Assembly: GCA_937123825.1 (NCBI GenBank)
Contig: CAKZKQ010000675.1
Location: 1-64,000 of the forward strand
From: an uncultured Pseudomonadota bacterium
Lineage (GTDB): Bacteria; Myxococcota_A; Bradymonadia; Bradymonadales; GCA-2716585
Direction: 5' to 3'
DNA length: 64,000 nt
Position numbers and translations under genes: made by a program. Shown in pieces: positions 34,281 to 42,777 of the stretch. How positions within the stretch are numbered: position 1 is the first letter of the stretch; every line of letters starts with the position of its first letter. Under the pieces are notes generated by a model. The model saw nothing but the letters and a program-made list of their open reading frames with translations. It had not been told where the DNA came from and made no database searches.

Positions 34281-35030
34281 CTATCCTCTTCTGGAGCGCA
34301 CGGTGGAGAGCCCACCGTCCACCCCAAAGACCTGCCCGGTGATCCAACTGTGGCTGGGTTCAAGCAGCCATGCCGCCAGCGAAGCCACGTCCTCGGGCTG
34401 ACCCAGGCGTCCCAGTGCGTGCATGTCCTGGGAGGCCTTGGTGGCGGCGGGGTTGCTGGTGATGGGCTGGGCCAGAGGTGTCTGCACCAGACCCGGCGCG
34501 ATGGCGTTGACGCGGATCTTCCACGAGGCGTAGCTGGCCGCCGCCGAGAGCGTCAGGCCGATGACGCCCGCCTTGGCTGCGGCGATGGCCTCGTGGCTGG
34601 CAAAACCGTGGCGCGCCGCCGCCGACGACATCAAGACCACCGAGCCGCCTTTGCCCCGCATGACGTTTGCCGAGGCGCGCACGGTGTTGAAGGCGGTGCG
34701 CAGGTTGGTGTTGATCACATCGTCCCACTCCTGATCCGTGGTCCGGTGGGCGGGTTTGAGCAGCAAAGAGCCCGCGCAGTTGATGACGCCGTCGATCTGG
34801 CCCAGGCGCTCCTTGGCCTGCTTGAAGAAGGCCTGGAGCTGGGCCCCGTCGCGGGCGTCGAGCGCCTGGGCGAGGCTGGCGTTGGTCTGGCTGGCCAGCG
34901 CGTGCAGGCGCGCTTCGTCGCGTGCGGCGACAGCCAGGCGGCCGCCGCGCTGGCTCAAGGTGTGGCAGAGGGCCGAGCCGATGCCGCCAGAGGCGCCGAT
35001 GATGATGTAGGCTGGGGTGGTCTGGGTCAT
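34281..35030 (-). CDS. SDR-family protein lacking the catalytic tyrosine
   Basis: 249 residues. The Rossmann motif is GASGGIG (12-18), NNAG is present as NCAG, and the tail ITGQVFGVDGGLS is typical of beta-ketoacyl-reductase-like SDRs. Ser135/136 is present. The Tyr of YxxxK is Ile149 (I-A-A-A-K153, within HEAIAAAKAGVIGL), so normal SDR proton transfer cannot occur by the usual route. I recall similar HEAIAAAK variants near photolyase genes in other proteobacteria, which would make this a conserved subtype, not a decayed enzyme. It sits between the DUF2256 protein (21 bp upstream) and the DUF1772-like gene. Confidence 0.88.
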   Translation of the reverse strand: MTQTTPAYIIIGASGGIGSALCHTLSQRGGRLAVAARDEARLHALASQTNASLAQALDARDGAQLQAFFKQAKERLGQIDGVINCAGSLLLKPAHRTTDQEWDDVINTNLRTAFNTVRASANVMRGKGGSVVLMSSAAARHGFASHEAIAAAKAGVIGLTLSAAASYASWKIRVNAIAPGLVQTPLAQPITSNPAATKASQDMHALGRLGQPEDVASLAAWLLEPSHSWITGQVFGVDGGLSTVRSRRG

Positions 35031-35051
35031 GGGAGAACCTCCTGGGTGTGT

Positions 35052-35411
35052 TCAGCGCTTTTTCAAGGTAATGGGACCACGCGCGGTGGATGGATCGACG
35101 ACCCGGCCCTTTTGCACCACGACCGCCTTTTGCTGGGCGACCAGCCGTCGGGCTGCGTTGCGGGCCCGCTGGTGCATGTCCTTGCCCAGGCCCAGTTGTG
35201 AGAGTGCCTCTTGAGGGTCGATGCCCTTGGACGCAGGGGCGCGCCCCAGCAACTCAAGCATGGTGTCTTCGAGCCTTTGGTCGAGCTTGTTGGGTTTGTG
35301 GGCGCGGCAGCGCTTGCTGCAGTAGCGGACCTCGTCCCACTGCTTCTCCCAGCGCTTGCGCCACTCAATGGTGCGGCCGCACGACACGCAGATTTTATCG
35401 GGTGGGGTCAC
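35052..35411 (-). CDS. DUF2256 and DUF3253 domain protein
   Basis: 119 residues. The N-terminal half is a DUF2256 zinc-finger-like module with CVSC (Cys8, Cys11) and CSKRC (Cys31, Cys35) framing WRKRWEKQWDEVRY. The C-terminal half (about 45-119) is a DUF3253 winged-helix-like domain: LEDTMLELLGRAP, DPQEALSQLG, ARRLVAQQKAVVVQKGRVVDP. Genes of this kind are commonly found beside photolyases; the biochemical role is unknown. It lies 30 bp downstream of the photolyase fusion in the same operon. Confidence 0.9.
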   Translation of the reverse strand: MTPPDKICVSCGRTIEWRKRWEKQWDEVRYCSKRCRAHKPNKLDQRLEDTMLELLGRAPASKGIDPQEALSQLGLGKDMHQRARNAARRLVAQQKAVVVQKGRVVDPSTARGPITLKKR

Positions 35412-35441
35412 GGTGAGGCGCTCCTGTGGACAGCGGCGAGG

Positions 35442-37901
35442 TCAAAAGAGCTTGCCGTTTTGGGGCTTGGGCACCGAGCGCTCAAAGTCACCCAGCACGC
35501 GCCCCGCAGCCGCCGCGCCGCTGAGCCATGCCGCCTCAACTCGCCCTCCCAGACACCAATCCCCACACGCCCCCAAACCCTGGTCCGCGTCATAAAGACA
35601 CGGCTCTCCAATGGGCCCGGAGGCCAGCGCGTAGCGCCAGCGGTGGGCCGACACCGACGTGGTCGGCGGCAGTTTGATGTTCAAGATCTCAGCGGTGATG
35701 CCCATCAGCCGCTTGGCCACATCCTCGCGCTCCAGCTCCAGGTGCTCCTGGCTCCACTGCGGGCTGGCGTGGATCATCCAGCGCTCGCCGTAAGGTCTGC
35801 CAGGCTTGCTGTTGTCGCGCGCCATCCATGAAATGGGGGCGTCTTGGACCACCGCAGCGTCAAAGCCGGTCTCCAAGCCCGCCGCAAACCCCACCAGGAG
35901 TGCCCAGCATGGATCCATCACCGCCTTGGCAGCGGTGGCGGCCATCTGAGCGTGGACGGGTTTGAGCAGTTGCACGCTCTGGGGGGCGGGCGCGGCCAGA
36001 ATCACCCGATCCCAGCGTCCCAGCGCCTTGCCGTGCTCGTCGGTCAACTCCCAGGCGCCGTTGTGTTGCTTGTGCAGCCCGCCCACGCGGACCTTGGCCT
36101 GGAGGTTGAGGCCGCCGCTGAGGTGCCTCGTCAATGCGCTCATCCGGGGGGCGCCCACAAATCGGGTCACCTCGGAGGTGCTGGGCACCGGGGCCTGTCC
36201 GGGGGTCAGGTTGACGACTTCACCCTTCCAAGGCGCCACCACGCCCTGGGCCTGCCAGGCCTGGACGTGGCGAGCAAAGTTGCGGTCGCGGACTTTGAAG
36301 AATTGGGCGCCGTGGTCCCAGGTTGCGTCCTGGGCGCGGCGCGTGGACATGCGGCCGCCCGGGCCCCTGGATTTTTCAAAGAGGGTGACCTTGAGACCGT
36401 GGTTTTGCAGAGCGCGGGCGCAGGTCAAGCCCGCCAGTCCCGCCCCGATGATGGCCACGCTGGGGGCGTTGGCCATGGCTGGGCGCCGGACTTTGCGCTG
36501 CCAGGCCTGGACATCAAGGCGGCGCGCGTGATCCTCGGTGTACCTGGGGCGCGTGGAGCCCAGGACGGGTTCTTCGGGTTCAAAGGCGCGGTCAAAGAGC
36601 CCCAGACACCACAAGAGGCCGCCGTAGGAGGCCGGGTCGCGCCCGTCGAGCGCGTACCGGTGGTTGAGGTCGATGAGCATGTCCAGCGCCTGCTGAGGAC
36701 TCTGGGTCCAGTCCAGCAGCGCCTTGCCCCAGGTCATCCGCACGTTGTTGTGCAGCTCGCCGTGGATCAAGAGCGACTGCTGGGCGGTGTCCCAGAGCGG
36801 GTCGCCGGTCTCTGCCCGAGAGAGCGTCTCCCAGTCATAATGGGCCGAGCGCGGGTCGCGGGCGTGGGCGCGTAGCGTGCTCCTGGCCCACGGCGGCAAG
36901 GCCTCAAGCGTGTCATGCACGGGGCTGTGGTAGCACCAGTGCCAGGCAAGCTCGCGCCAGACCAGCAACTCATCGAGGTACTTGGCGGGGCCGTCGCCGT
37001 CCATCTGGGCGCACTGGCGCGCAACGCGCGTGGCCGAGACACAGCCATAGTGGAAGTAGGCCGACATGCGGCTGACGCTCTGGGCGGCCAGAGGGTTGTT
37101 GCGTCGCCGGGCGTAGTTGCGCAGCCCCTTGGCGACGTAGGTCTCCCAGCGTTGGTAGCCAGCCTTGGAGCCGCCCTGGGTGTGGGGAACGGGGCCGACG
37201 GTGTGGTCGATCTCACATTGGGCCACCAGATCGGCGATCTGAGCGTCGCTGGCGCCGCGCAGGTCGATGGGCTCAAAGTTCAGCTTGGGCGCGAAGGGCT
37301 CGCGGCGGACCTGGGCGTCGGTCCACAAGCGGTGGAGGCGCGCCTGGAGGGCCTTTTCGGTGCGTTTGCGGAACTTGAAGGCGCGCTGCGGGGCGCTGCG
37401 GGTGAAGGTCATCGGGACCACACAGGACGCATCCACGGTCCACAGCGGTGCGACGGCCGCGACCCGGTTGGTCCAGCTTCGGATGGGCTCCACAGGCATC
37501 TCTTCGGTCACCACCAACGCTGCGGTCAGCGCCAGTTGTTTCAGCACCGGGCCTCGGTGACCGGGCCGCTCCAGATGGAGGGCAAAGCCAATGCCGCGCT
37601 CGGTCAATTCAGCTTGCACGTCGCGGGCGGCTTCGAGGATGAAGGTGTGGTGGCGGTCGTTGGCGTAGGGATAGCGCTCGGAGAGCCCGTGGTAGACAAA
37701 GACGGGCAGATCCAGCGCCTCGGCGGCCTCGATGGCGGCGTCCAGCGCGGGGTTTTCGTGGCCGCGCAGCGCCACCCGCATCCAGTAGAGCACGTACCGG
37801 CCGCCTGTGCGCGGGGCGGGGCCTGCGGCCTGGCACACGCGTTCGCTGAGGTGTTTGGGCAAGGCGCTGATCAGCGCTTCCATGTCTTTAACAGGCGTCA
37901 T
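35442..37901 (-). CDS. Class II-like DNA photolyase fused to a renalase-like FAD oxidoreductase
   Basis: 819 residues from ATG 37901, with GGAG eight bases upstream. Residues 1 to about 470 follow the class II CPD photolyase pattern: VLYWMRVALRGHENPAL, ALDLPVFVYHGLSERYPYANDRHH, then DPLWDTAQQSLLIHGELHN, VRMTWGKALLDWTQSPQQAL and LNHRYALDGRDPASYGGLLW. From Met476 a second flavoprotein begins: SVAIIGAGLAGLTCARAL (dinucleotide-binding GxGxxG), FEKSRGPGGRMSTRR, and near the end CLYDADQGLGACGDWC, as in renalase and NAD(P)/FAD amine-oxidase-like proteins. Its start overlaps the upstream photolyase gene by 14 bp. The fusion suggests two flavin domains acting together after light or oxidative damage; this is inference. 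Confidence 0.88.
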   Translation of the reverse strand: MTPVKDMEALISALPKHLSERVCQAAGPAPRTGGRYVLYWMRVALRGHENPALDAAIEAAEALDLPVFVYHGLSERYPYANDRHHTFILEAARDVQAELTERGIGFALHLERPGHRGPVLKQLALTAALVVTEEMPVEPIRSWTNRVAAVAPLWTVDASCVVPMTFTRSAPQRAFKFRKRTEKALQARLHRLWTDAQVRREPFAPKLNFEPIDLRGASDAQIADLVAQCEIDHTVGPVPHTQGGSKAGYQRWETYVAKGLRNYARRRNNPLAAQSVSRMSAYFHYGCVSATRVARQCAQMDGDGPAKYLDELLVWRELAWHWCYHSPVHDTLEALPPWARSTLRAHARDPRSAHYDWETLSRAETGDPLWDTAQQSLLIHGELHNNVRMTWGKALLDWTQSPQQALDMLIDLNHRYALDGRDPASYGGLLWCLGLFDRAFEPEEPVLGSTRPRYTEDHARRLDVQAWQRKVRRPAMANAPSVAIIGAGLAGLTCARALQNHGLKVTLFEKSRGPGGRMSTRRAQDATWDHGAQFFKVRDRNFARHVQAWQAQGVVAPWKGEVVNLTPGQAPVPSTSEVTRFVGAPRMSALTRHLSGGLNLQAKVRVGGLHKQHNGAWELTDEHGKALGRWDRVILAAPAPQSVQLLKPVHAQMAATAAKAVMDPCWALLVGFAAGLETGFDAAVVQDAPISWMARDNSKPGRPYGERWMIHASPQWSQEHLELEREDVAKRLMGITAEILNIKLPPTTSVSAHRWRYALASGPIGEPCLYDADQGLGACGDWCLGGRVEAAWLSGAAAAGRVLGDFERSVPKPQNGKLF

Positions 37902-39444
37902 CGTCGAAGCTCCATCCGTGTTGGGCAGGCGAGAGTCCATCCAGGAAGTTTTTGGAGGCGTTTTGGATGGCTTGTTGGTGTTCCTGGTCCCAGCGGTCCC
38001 ATGTTTTGTAGAGGGCTGCCAGCCGGTAGTTGCTCTTGAGGCGTTCGCGGTGGCGGACCATGAAGGTCCAAAAGAGGTGATTGAAGGGGCAGGCCTTGGG
38101 GCCGATGCGCTTGGTGTGCTGGTAGCGGCAGCCCTTGCAGTAGTCGCTCATCTTGTTGATGTAGCTGGCCGAGGCGGCGTAGGGCTTGGTGGTCAGCGAG
38201 TCATCGGCGAAGAGGGCCATGTTGTGGACGTTGGGCAGCTCGACCCACTCGTAGGCGTCGACAAACCCGGCCCAGAACCAGTGCGAGACTTCAATGGGGC
38301 GCAGCCCCGCCAGGAGCGCAAAGTTGCCCAGCACCATCAGGCGCTGGATGTGGTGGGCGTAGCCGTGCTCTTTGACCGAGGTGATGCTGTCGTTCATGCA
38401 ACGCATGTCGGTCTTTTCGGGGTTCCAGAAGAAGTCGGGCAGCGGATGCTGAGCGTCCAGGAGGTTGGCGCCGCGCAGCCCCGGCATCAGGTGCCAGTAC
38501 GCGCCGCGCATGAACTCTCTCCAGCCGATGATCTGACGCACAAAGCCCTCGGCGGCGGCCAGCGGCATCTGTCCGTCCTGGTAGCGCTCCAGAGCCGCTT
38601 CGACGATCTCCAGGGGGCTGATCCGCGAGATGTTCATGGCGGTGGAGAGCCGGGCGTGCCACATCCAGGGCTGGCCGTGGAGCATGGCGTCCTGGTAGTC
38701 GCCAAAGTTCTCGGCGCGGTGGTCGAGGAAGGCGTTCAACTCACGCAGCGCCTCTTGCCGGGTCACGGGCCAGTCAAAGCCCACGGCGCTGCCCCAGTGG
38801 TTTGGCCACTTCTCGACGCGCTCGATGATGCTCTGGGTCAGGGCGTCGGGTTTGTGGCCGCTGATGCTGGGGGGCTGGAGGCCTTTGGGGGTTTTGCGGT
38901 TTTCGCTGTCGTAGGACCAGCGGCCGCCGACGGGTTTGCCCTCTTCCATCAGCCAGCCGGTGCGTTTGCGCATCCAGCGGTAGAAGGTGTCCATGCGCAG
39001 GGATTTGCGCCCCTTGGCCCAGTCCGCAAACGCCTGACGCGTCAGCAGGAAGTGTCCGCCAGGGCCGCCGTCGTCGTAAATCTCCAGTGGGGCGCCCAGC
39101 GTGCAGGCTTTGTCGGCCTCCTGGAGGGCATTTTGGAGGCCCCATTCGCGGGGTTTGAGGGCGATGACGGCGGTGGATTGGCGCTCTGCGACGTGCTGGG
39201 CGATGCCCTGCGCGTATGAGGGGGCGTTGACGATGGTGACGTCGTAGCCGTCCTGGCGCAGCTCCTGGGCGAAGTGGTGCATGGCCGAGAGGATGAGCAC
39301 CAGTTTTTTGCGGTGGTAGGGCAGGGCGCTGCCCTTGGCCACGGACTCGACCATGACCACGGTGCCTTGTTGGGGGGAATCTGGGACGCAGGCCAGTTGG
39401 CGGTTCAGGTCCCAGGGTCCGACGAAGTATGCTGGCTTGCCCAT
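37888..39444 (-). CDS. phrB: Iron-sulfur bacterial photolyase/cryptochrome (PhrB-type, 6-4 photolyase family)
   Basis: 518 residues from ATG 39444, five bases after GGGAG. The sequence follows the deoxyribodipyrimidine-photolyase-related family: YFVGPWDLNRQ start, KLVLILSAMHHFAQELR, and the FAD-domain blocks RMDTFYRWMRKRTGWLM, FVRQIIGWREFMRG and YAHHIQRLMVLGNFALL. The four cluster ligands are present as Cys349 (MRCMND), Cys436 and Cys439 (YCKGCRY) and Cys452 (ACPFN), almost the same spacing as Agrobacterium PhrB. It should repair (6-4) photoproducts with blue light. It heads the tight photolyase gene set and overlaps the class II-like fusion gene. Confidence 0.93.
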   Translation of the reverse strand: MGKPAYFVGPWDLNRQLACVPDSPQQGTVVMVESVAKGSALPYHRKKLVLILSAMHHFAQELRQDGYDVTIVNAPSYAQGIAQHVAERQSTAVIALKPREWGLQNALQEADKACTLGAPLEIYDDGGPGGHFLLTRQAFADWAKGRKSLRMDTFYRWMRKRTGWLMEEGKPVGGRWSYDSENRKTPKGLQPPSISGHKPDALTQSIIERVEKWPNHWGSAVGFDWPVTRQEALRELNAFLDHRAENFGDYQDAMLHGQPWMWHARLSTAMNISRISPLEIVEAALERYQDGQMPLAAAEGFVRQIIGWREFMRGAYWHLMPGLRGANLLDAQHPLPDFFWNPEKTDMRCMNDSITSVKEHGYAHHIQRLMVLGNFALLAGLRPIEVSHWFWAGFVDAYEWVELPNVHNMALFADDSLTTKPYAASASYINKMSDYCKGCRYQHTKRIGPKACPFNHLFWTFMVRHRERLKSNYRLAALYKTWDRWDQEHQQAIQNASKNFLDGLSPAQHGWSFDDDAC

Positions 39445-39510
39445 TGGCGCTCCCGACGCAATCACAGACGCTCTGTTGTGATGTTGCGGGGTGCGTTCAG
39501 GTGCGCTGTG

Positions 39511-40311
39511 TCACAAAGGTGCCAGCAGCGCGGGGGCCAGCGGGAGCATGAGGCTGGCGCCGAGGCGGATCTTTTGGGTCAGGGTCTTGGCGAAGCAGAT
39601 CTCCTGGACAAAGTAAGGGATGCGCAGCGGCAGGTAGAGGATGAAGAAGACCAGGCTCATGGCCAGAGCGTTAAGGAGGGTGATGGCCAGGTTTTCGCCG
39701 ACGTAGCCGCTTTGCTCCAGACCGGATTGCCAGACAACGGTGTAGAGTACGCAGGTGTGCGCGACCATGACCAGATCGGCGCCCAGGGCGAGCTTGTGCT
39801 CTTTGGGTGTGGGGGGAGCGTTGTTGGAGGCGTCCTGGTCGGTGCCGATGAATGTGAGCAGTAGATAGATTTCTTTGAGGACCACGAGCAGGAAGATGCC
39901 GACGAGCCACCACTGAGGGGATTGACTGTCGATGGTGTCGAAGTCGAAGCCAAAGGTCTCAAGCGCCATAAAGATGGTTACGACGCCGATGAGCGTGTGA
40001 AAGACCCACAGGAAGATGGGGACGTTGCCTGGGTCGGTGTTTTGGGTGCTGAGGGTGCGGTTGACCTGGGCCATTTTGCGCGGCAAGGCCCAGGCCTCGG
40101 CCACAGAGAGCACAATGAGCAGGACGCCCAGCCACGGGGCCGCGATGGTCTTATCACCCTGGACGCTGTGGTTTGCGGCGTCGATGACGATGGGGGCCAG
40201 AGCCCAGAAGTAGAGCCCGCACAGGAGGTTAAAGGCGAGCCCTTGGAGCCAGGGTGGCCAGGGAGCGGTGCGCTGGGGTGGTGTGTCTTGTTGTTGGCGT
40301 GGGTTGGCCAA
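39511..40311 (-). CDS. Multi-pass membrane protein of unknown function
   Basis: 266 residues from TTG 40311, preceded by GGAGAGG; an ATG at 40380 would add 23 residues without a ribosome binding site. About seven hydrophobic helices run from LQGLAFNLLCGLYFWALAPIVI to the C-terminus. No family was recognised. It lies 66 bp upstream of phrB on the same strand and could belong to that operon, perhaps as a light- or stress-linked membrane component. Confidence 0.75.
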   Translation of the reverse strand: MANPRQQQDTPPQRTAPWPPWLQGLAFNLLCGLYFWALAPIVIDAANHSVQGDKTIAAPWLGVLLIVLSVAEAWALPRKMAQVNRTLSTQNTDPGNVPIFLWVFHTLIGVVTIFMALETFGFDFDTIDSQSPQWWLVGIFLLVVLKEIYLLLTFIGTDQDASNNAPPTPKEHKLALGADLVMVAHTCVLYTVVWQSGLEQSGYVGENLAITLLNALAMSLVFFILYLPLRIPYFVQEICFAKTLTQKIRLGASLMLPLAPALLAPL

Positions 40312-40343
40312 TGCACCTCTCCGGTCTGTGTGGATCTTGGATC

Positions 40344-41126
40344 CTATACATGCCCATCGTGGTGTGGGTTGTCGAGCCATTGCAGAGCTGGTTTGGCAAA
40401 ACCTTCGGGATGAGTCATGGGGGCCAGGTGGCCGCCGGGGATGGGTTGGAGGCGCGCGTCGGGGAAGTGGGGGGCAAAGAGCGTCAGAACGCGGCGCGCG
40501 GCGGCGGGGCTGTGGGTGCCGGTGGTGATGCGCACGGGGACGGGGAAGGTGGCGGCGCGATCGACCAGTGTGGTGTCGGCGAAGACGTCGCGGACTTCGA
40601 GGAAACTCTTCCAGGCGCGGGCGACGGTGTGTTGCTGAAAGCGCGGCGGGAGGCTGGTCCAGGCGGTGGGGCCGTTCCAGAACTCCAGAAACTCACGCGT
40701 CCAGCCTTCGGTGCCGCCGTAATCTTCTGAGAGGAGGCGCGTCTCTTTGGAGAAGGCTTCGAGGGTTTGGATGTCCTGGGGGGTGCCAAAGCGGGCCAGC
40801 GCCTGCCAGCAGACAAACTCGTGGGCGATGACCTGGCGCGTTTTCTGGGGCCGCAGCAAGGCCAGGCGCAGCGCCAGCAGGCCGCCGTAGCTGTGACCGA
40901 CGATGTCCACCTCGTCGCCCAGGCCGTCGATGGCGGGCAGCAGCGCTTCGATGTCGGCGTCCAGGCCGCCGGGTTGGCCGCGTTCCAGCACGGGGTTTTT
41001 GCCTGCGCCGGGCAGGTCTGGGGCGGCGATCTGGCGGTCGTTGGCGCGGTCGCCAAGCAGGGTCACAAAGGGTTTCCAGAAGCGCCCGCTGGACGCGCTG
41101 CCGTGGATCATCAGGATGTCTGCCAT
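40344..41126 (-). CDS. alpha/beta hydrolase
   Basis: 260 residues from ATG 41126, six bases after GGAGG; a longer frame running through the upstream metallo-beta-lactamase gene is a shadow. The oxyanion strand is ILMIHGSASSGRFW, the nucleophile elbow GHSYGG, and the late His is in PGGHLAPMTHPEGF. No signal peptide, so probably cytoplasmic. Substrate unknown. It is 32 bp upstream of the membrane protein gene and 112 bp downstream of the metallo-beta-lactamase lipoprotein gene, all on the minus strand. Confidence 0.88.
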   Translation of the reverse strand: MADILMIHGSASSGRFWKPFVTLLGDRANDRQIAAPDLPGAGKNPVLERGQPGGLDADIEALLPAIDGLGDEVDIVGHSYGGLLALRLALLRPQKTRQVIAHEFVCWQALARFGTPQDIQTLEAFSKETRLLSEDYGGTEGWTREFLEFWNGPTAWTSLPPRFQQHTVARAWKSFLEVRDVFADTTLVDRAATFPVPVRITTGTHSPAAARRVLTLFAPHFPDARLQPIPGGHLAPMTHPEGFAKPALQWLDNPHHDGHV

Positions 41127-41238
41127 GGTGGGCCTCCGTGGTTGGTGTTCTCCCCACGGAAGGTAGCCCCAGGCGGGCACTTTGACCATGCGCGCAAGCG
41201 CTGTGGCGGCTTTGCGCAGGTGCGACCCCCATCTTTGG

Positions 41239-42033
41239 TCACGGGGACCAGTCGGCCAGGAGGTCTTCGAGGTCGCTGCGGTCGAGCGGGCCAAAGTGTC
41301 CGGCCAGGAAGACGTCGGCTTTGGGGGCCAACGTGTCGAGCAGCGCGCGGATGTCCCGGCGGTTGTCTTCAAGATCGCACATGTAGAAGTGGATGGCGGC
41401 GTCCGAGCCCAGGATTTCGCCGCGCAGCAGGTCGCCGACTGCGGCAAAGCGGTCAAAGACCACCACCAACGAGCCGGGGGTGTGGCCCGGCAGTGGGACG
41501 ATCTGGCCTTGGATGCCTGCGATTTTGTGAAGGTCGAGGGGTTGGTCCTCGACGGCGATGTCGATCGACACCGGGGTGTAGGTCTGGTGTCGATCGTCTT
41601 CCATGCGGCCTTCGGCCACCGAACCCACCGGGCACATGGGCTCGTCGCGGTGCTGGCCGGTGGCGTACATGCCGTGATCCCCAGTGCCCGCGATGATGGT
41701 GGTGCCATAGAGGCGCTGGAAGTGCTCGGCGCCGCCGGCGTGGTCGGCGTGGCCGTGGGTGATGATGATGGCGTCGAGGGTGGCCGGGTCCACGCCCACC
41801 TCCCGGATCCGCGCTTCGAGGGCTTGGGCGTTTTCTTCCAGGCCGCTGTCGATGAGGACGCTGCGCTGCCCCTGCACGATCAGGTGCGCGTTGGCGTAGC
41901 CTTCGCGCAGGGTGTGGACCTGAAGTGAGGGGTCGGCGCGGCTGGTGTGGGCGCTGGAGAGGCTGGCGCAGCCTGCAAGGGCGACCAGGAGCGCCATCAG
42001 GGCTCCCGTGATCCATGGGCGTGGGGTGGGCAT
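41239..42033 (-). CDS. Metallo-beta-lactamase-fold lipoprotein
   Basis: 264 residues from ATG 42033; the frame extends to 42084 but the lipoprotein signal starts here. The signal peptide ends LLVALAGC. The metal site is HGHADHAGG (HxHxDH), followed later by PLPGHTPGS and LAGHFGPLDRSD, which supply the further His ligands. The domain order suits glyoxalase II or N-acyl-homoserine-lactonase-like hydrolases. Lipid anchoring places it outside the cytoplasm. Substrate unknown. It is the third gene of a minus-strand set of lipoproteins (42778, 42103, 41239). Confidence 0.88.
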   Translation of the reverse strand: MPTPRPWITGALMALLVALAGCASLSSAHTSRADPSLQVHTLREGYANAHLIVQGQRSVLIDSGLEENAQALEARIREVGVDPATLDAIIITHGHADHAGGAEHFQRLYGTTIIAGTGDHGMYATGQHRDEPMCPVGSVAEGRMEDDRHQTYTPVSIDIAVEDQPLDLHKIAGIQGQIVPLPGHTPGSLVVVFDRFAAVGDLLRGEILGSDAAIHFYMCDLEDNRRDIRALLDTLAPKADVFLAGHFGPLDRSDLEDLLADWSP

Positions 42034-42102
42034 GGGGTGGTGGTCCTTGAGAGAAGGGGATGACACGGCCTGGAGGGCCGTCATCCCGGTGGTGGAGAGG
42101 GT

Positions 42103-42771
42103 TCAGTAAACCGGGCCGTCGTGGTTGACGAGCTCAGGGATGATGCTCTCCCAGTTGAGGGTCTCAAAGTCGCTGGCGGGCCAGTGATCCGTGATCGAGC
42201 CGCCACGGCTGACCTCACCCACGCGCTGAATGGCGTTGAGGTGAGCCTCGCCGAGCACAAAGTTCATCATCGCTTCCTCGGTCTCCCACAAAGACAGGGT
42301 CCGGGTGACCTCGCAGGAGCGAGACCTGGCAAACGACACGCCCATCAAGCCTTCAGAGCCCAGCAGGTCTCCGATGATGGGGGCCATGATCTCGTCAAAG
42401 GCGGCCTCGGCGGTGTCGTTTTCTTGCAGGCGCAGGTAGGTGGTCGAGACGACGGCCGTGGGGGGGATCTCCTGGGGCCAGTTGGCGGGGTCACCCATGG
42501 GGCCGATGGCGTCGTCGATCTTGAAGTCGTCGGGCAGGACATGCGCCTGACACGCCGCGTCGTCCGGGGTGTTGTTATCGTCGTTGTTATCGTCGTTGTT
42601 GTCGTCATTGTTGACGGCGTTGTTTTCAGTGTCGTTGTTGCCGTCGTCGTTGTTTGCAGTGTTGTTGGCGGTGTTGTTGGCCGCGTCGTTGGTGTCGCTG
42701 TCGTCGTCGGAGCAGGCACCCAGGGCGAGCACAGCGATGGCAAAGAGGGTCATGAGGGTCTTGGTTTTCAT
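42103..42771 (-). CDS. Lipoprotein with Asn/Asp linker and ABM-like domain
   Basis: 222 residues. The signal peptide ends AVLALGAC (Cys20). A low-complexity linker rich in NN and DD runs to about residue 68. Residues of about 105-215 have the pattern of an antibiotic-biosynthesis-monooxygenase-like ferredoxin fold: VVSTTYLRLQENDTAEAAFDEIMAP, GLMGVSFARSRSCEVTRTLSLWETEEAMMNFVLGEAHLNAI. Such domains bind haem or small aromatic ligands or quench reactive compounds. No catalytic residues are fixed in the family. Only 6 bp separate it from the upstream OB-fold lipoprotein gene, so they are co-transcribed. Confidence 0.75.
   Translation of the reverse strand: MKTKTLMTLFAIAVLALGACSDDDSDTNDAANNTANNTANNDDGNNDTENNAVNNDDNNDDNNDDNNTPDDAACQAHVLPDDFKIDDAIGPMGDPANWPQEIPPTAVVSTTYLRLQENDTAEAAFDEIMAPIIGDLLGSEGLMGVSFARSRSCEVTRTLSLWETEEAMMNFVLGEAHLNAIQRVGEVSRGGSITDHWPASDFETLNWESIIPELVNHDGPVY
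42571..42606 (-). repeat. 12-bp tandem repeat in the Asn/Asp linker
   Basis: GTTGTTATCGTC occurs twice and once as GTTGTTGTCGTC, encoding Asp-Asp-Asn-Asn units. This is a simple repeat likely to vary in length. Confidence 0.65.
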
Positions 42772-42777
42772 GGGGTT

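Noticed and set aside
41127..41708. N-terminal extension of the alpha/beta hydrolase frame
   Set aside because: It is an out-of-frame reading of the metallo-beta-lactamase gene; ATG 41126 has a good ribosome binding site.
42571..42720. Repeat-rich stretch considered as a CRISPR-like or satellite array
   Set aside because: Units are 12 bp without spacers and encode an Asn/Asp linker in frame, as in other lipoproteins here.
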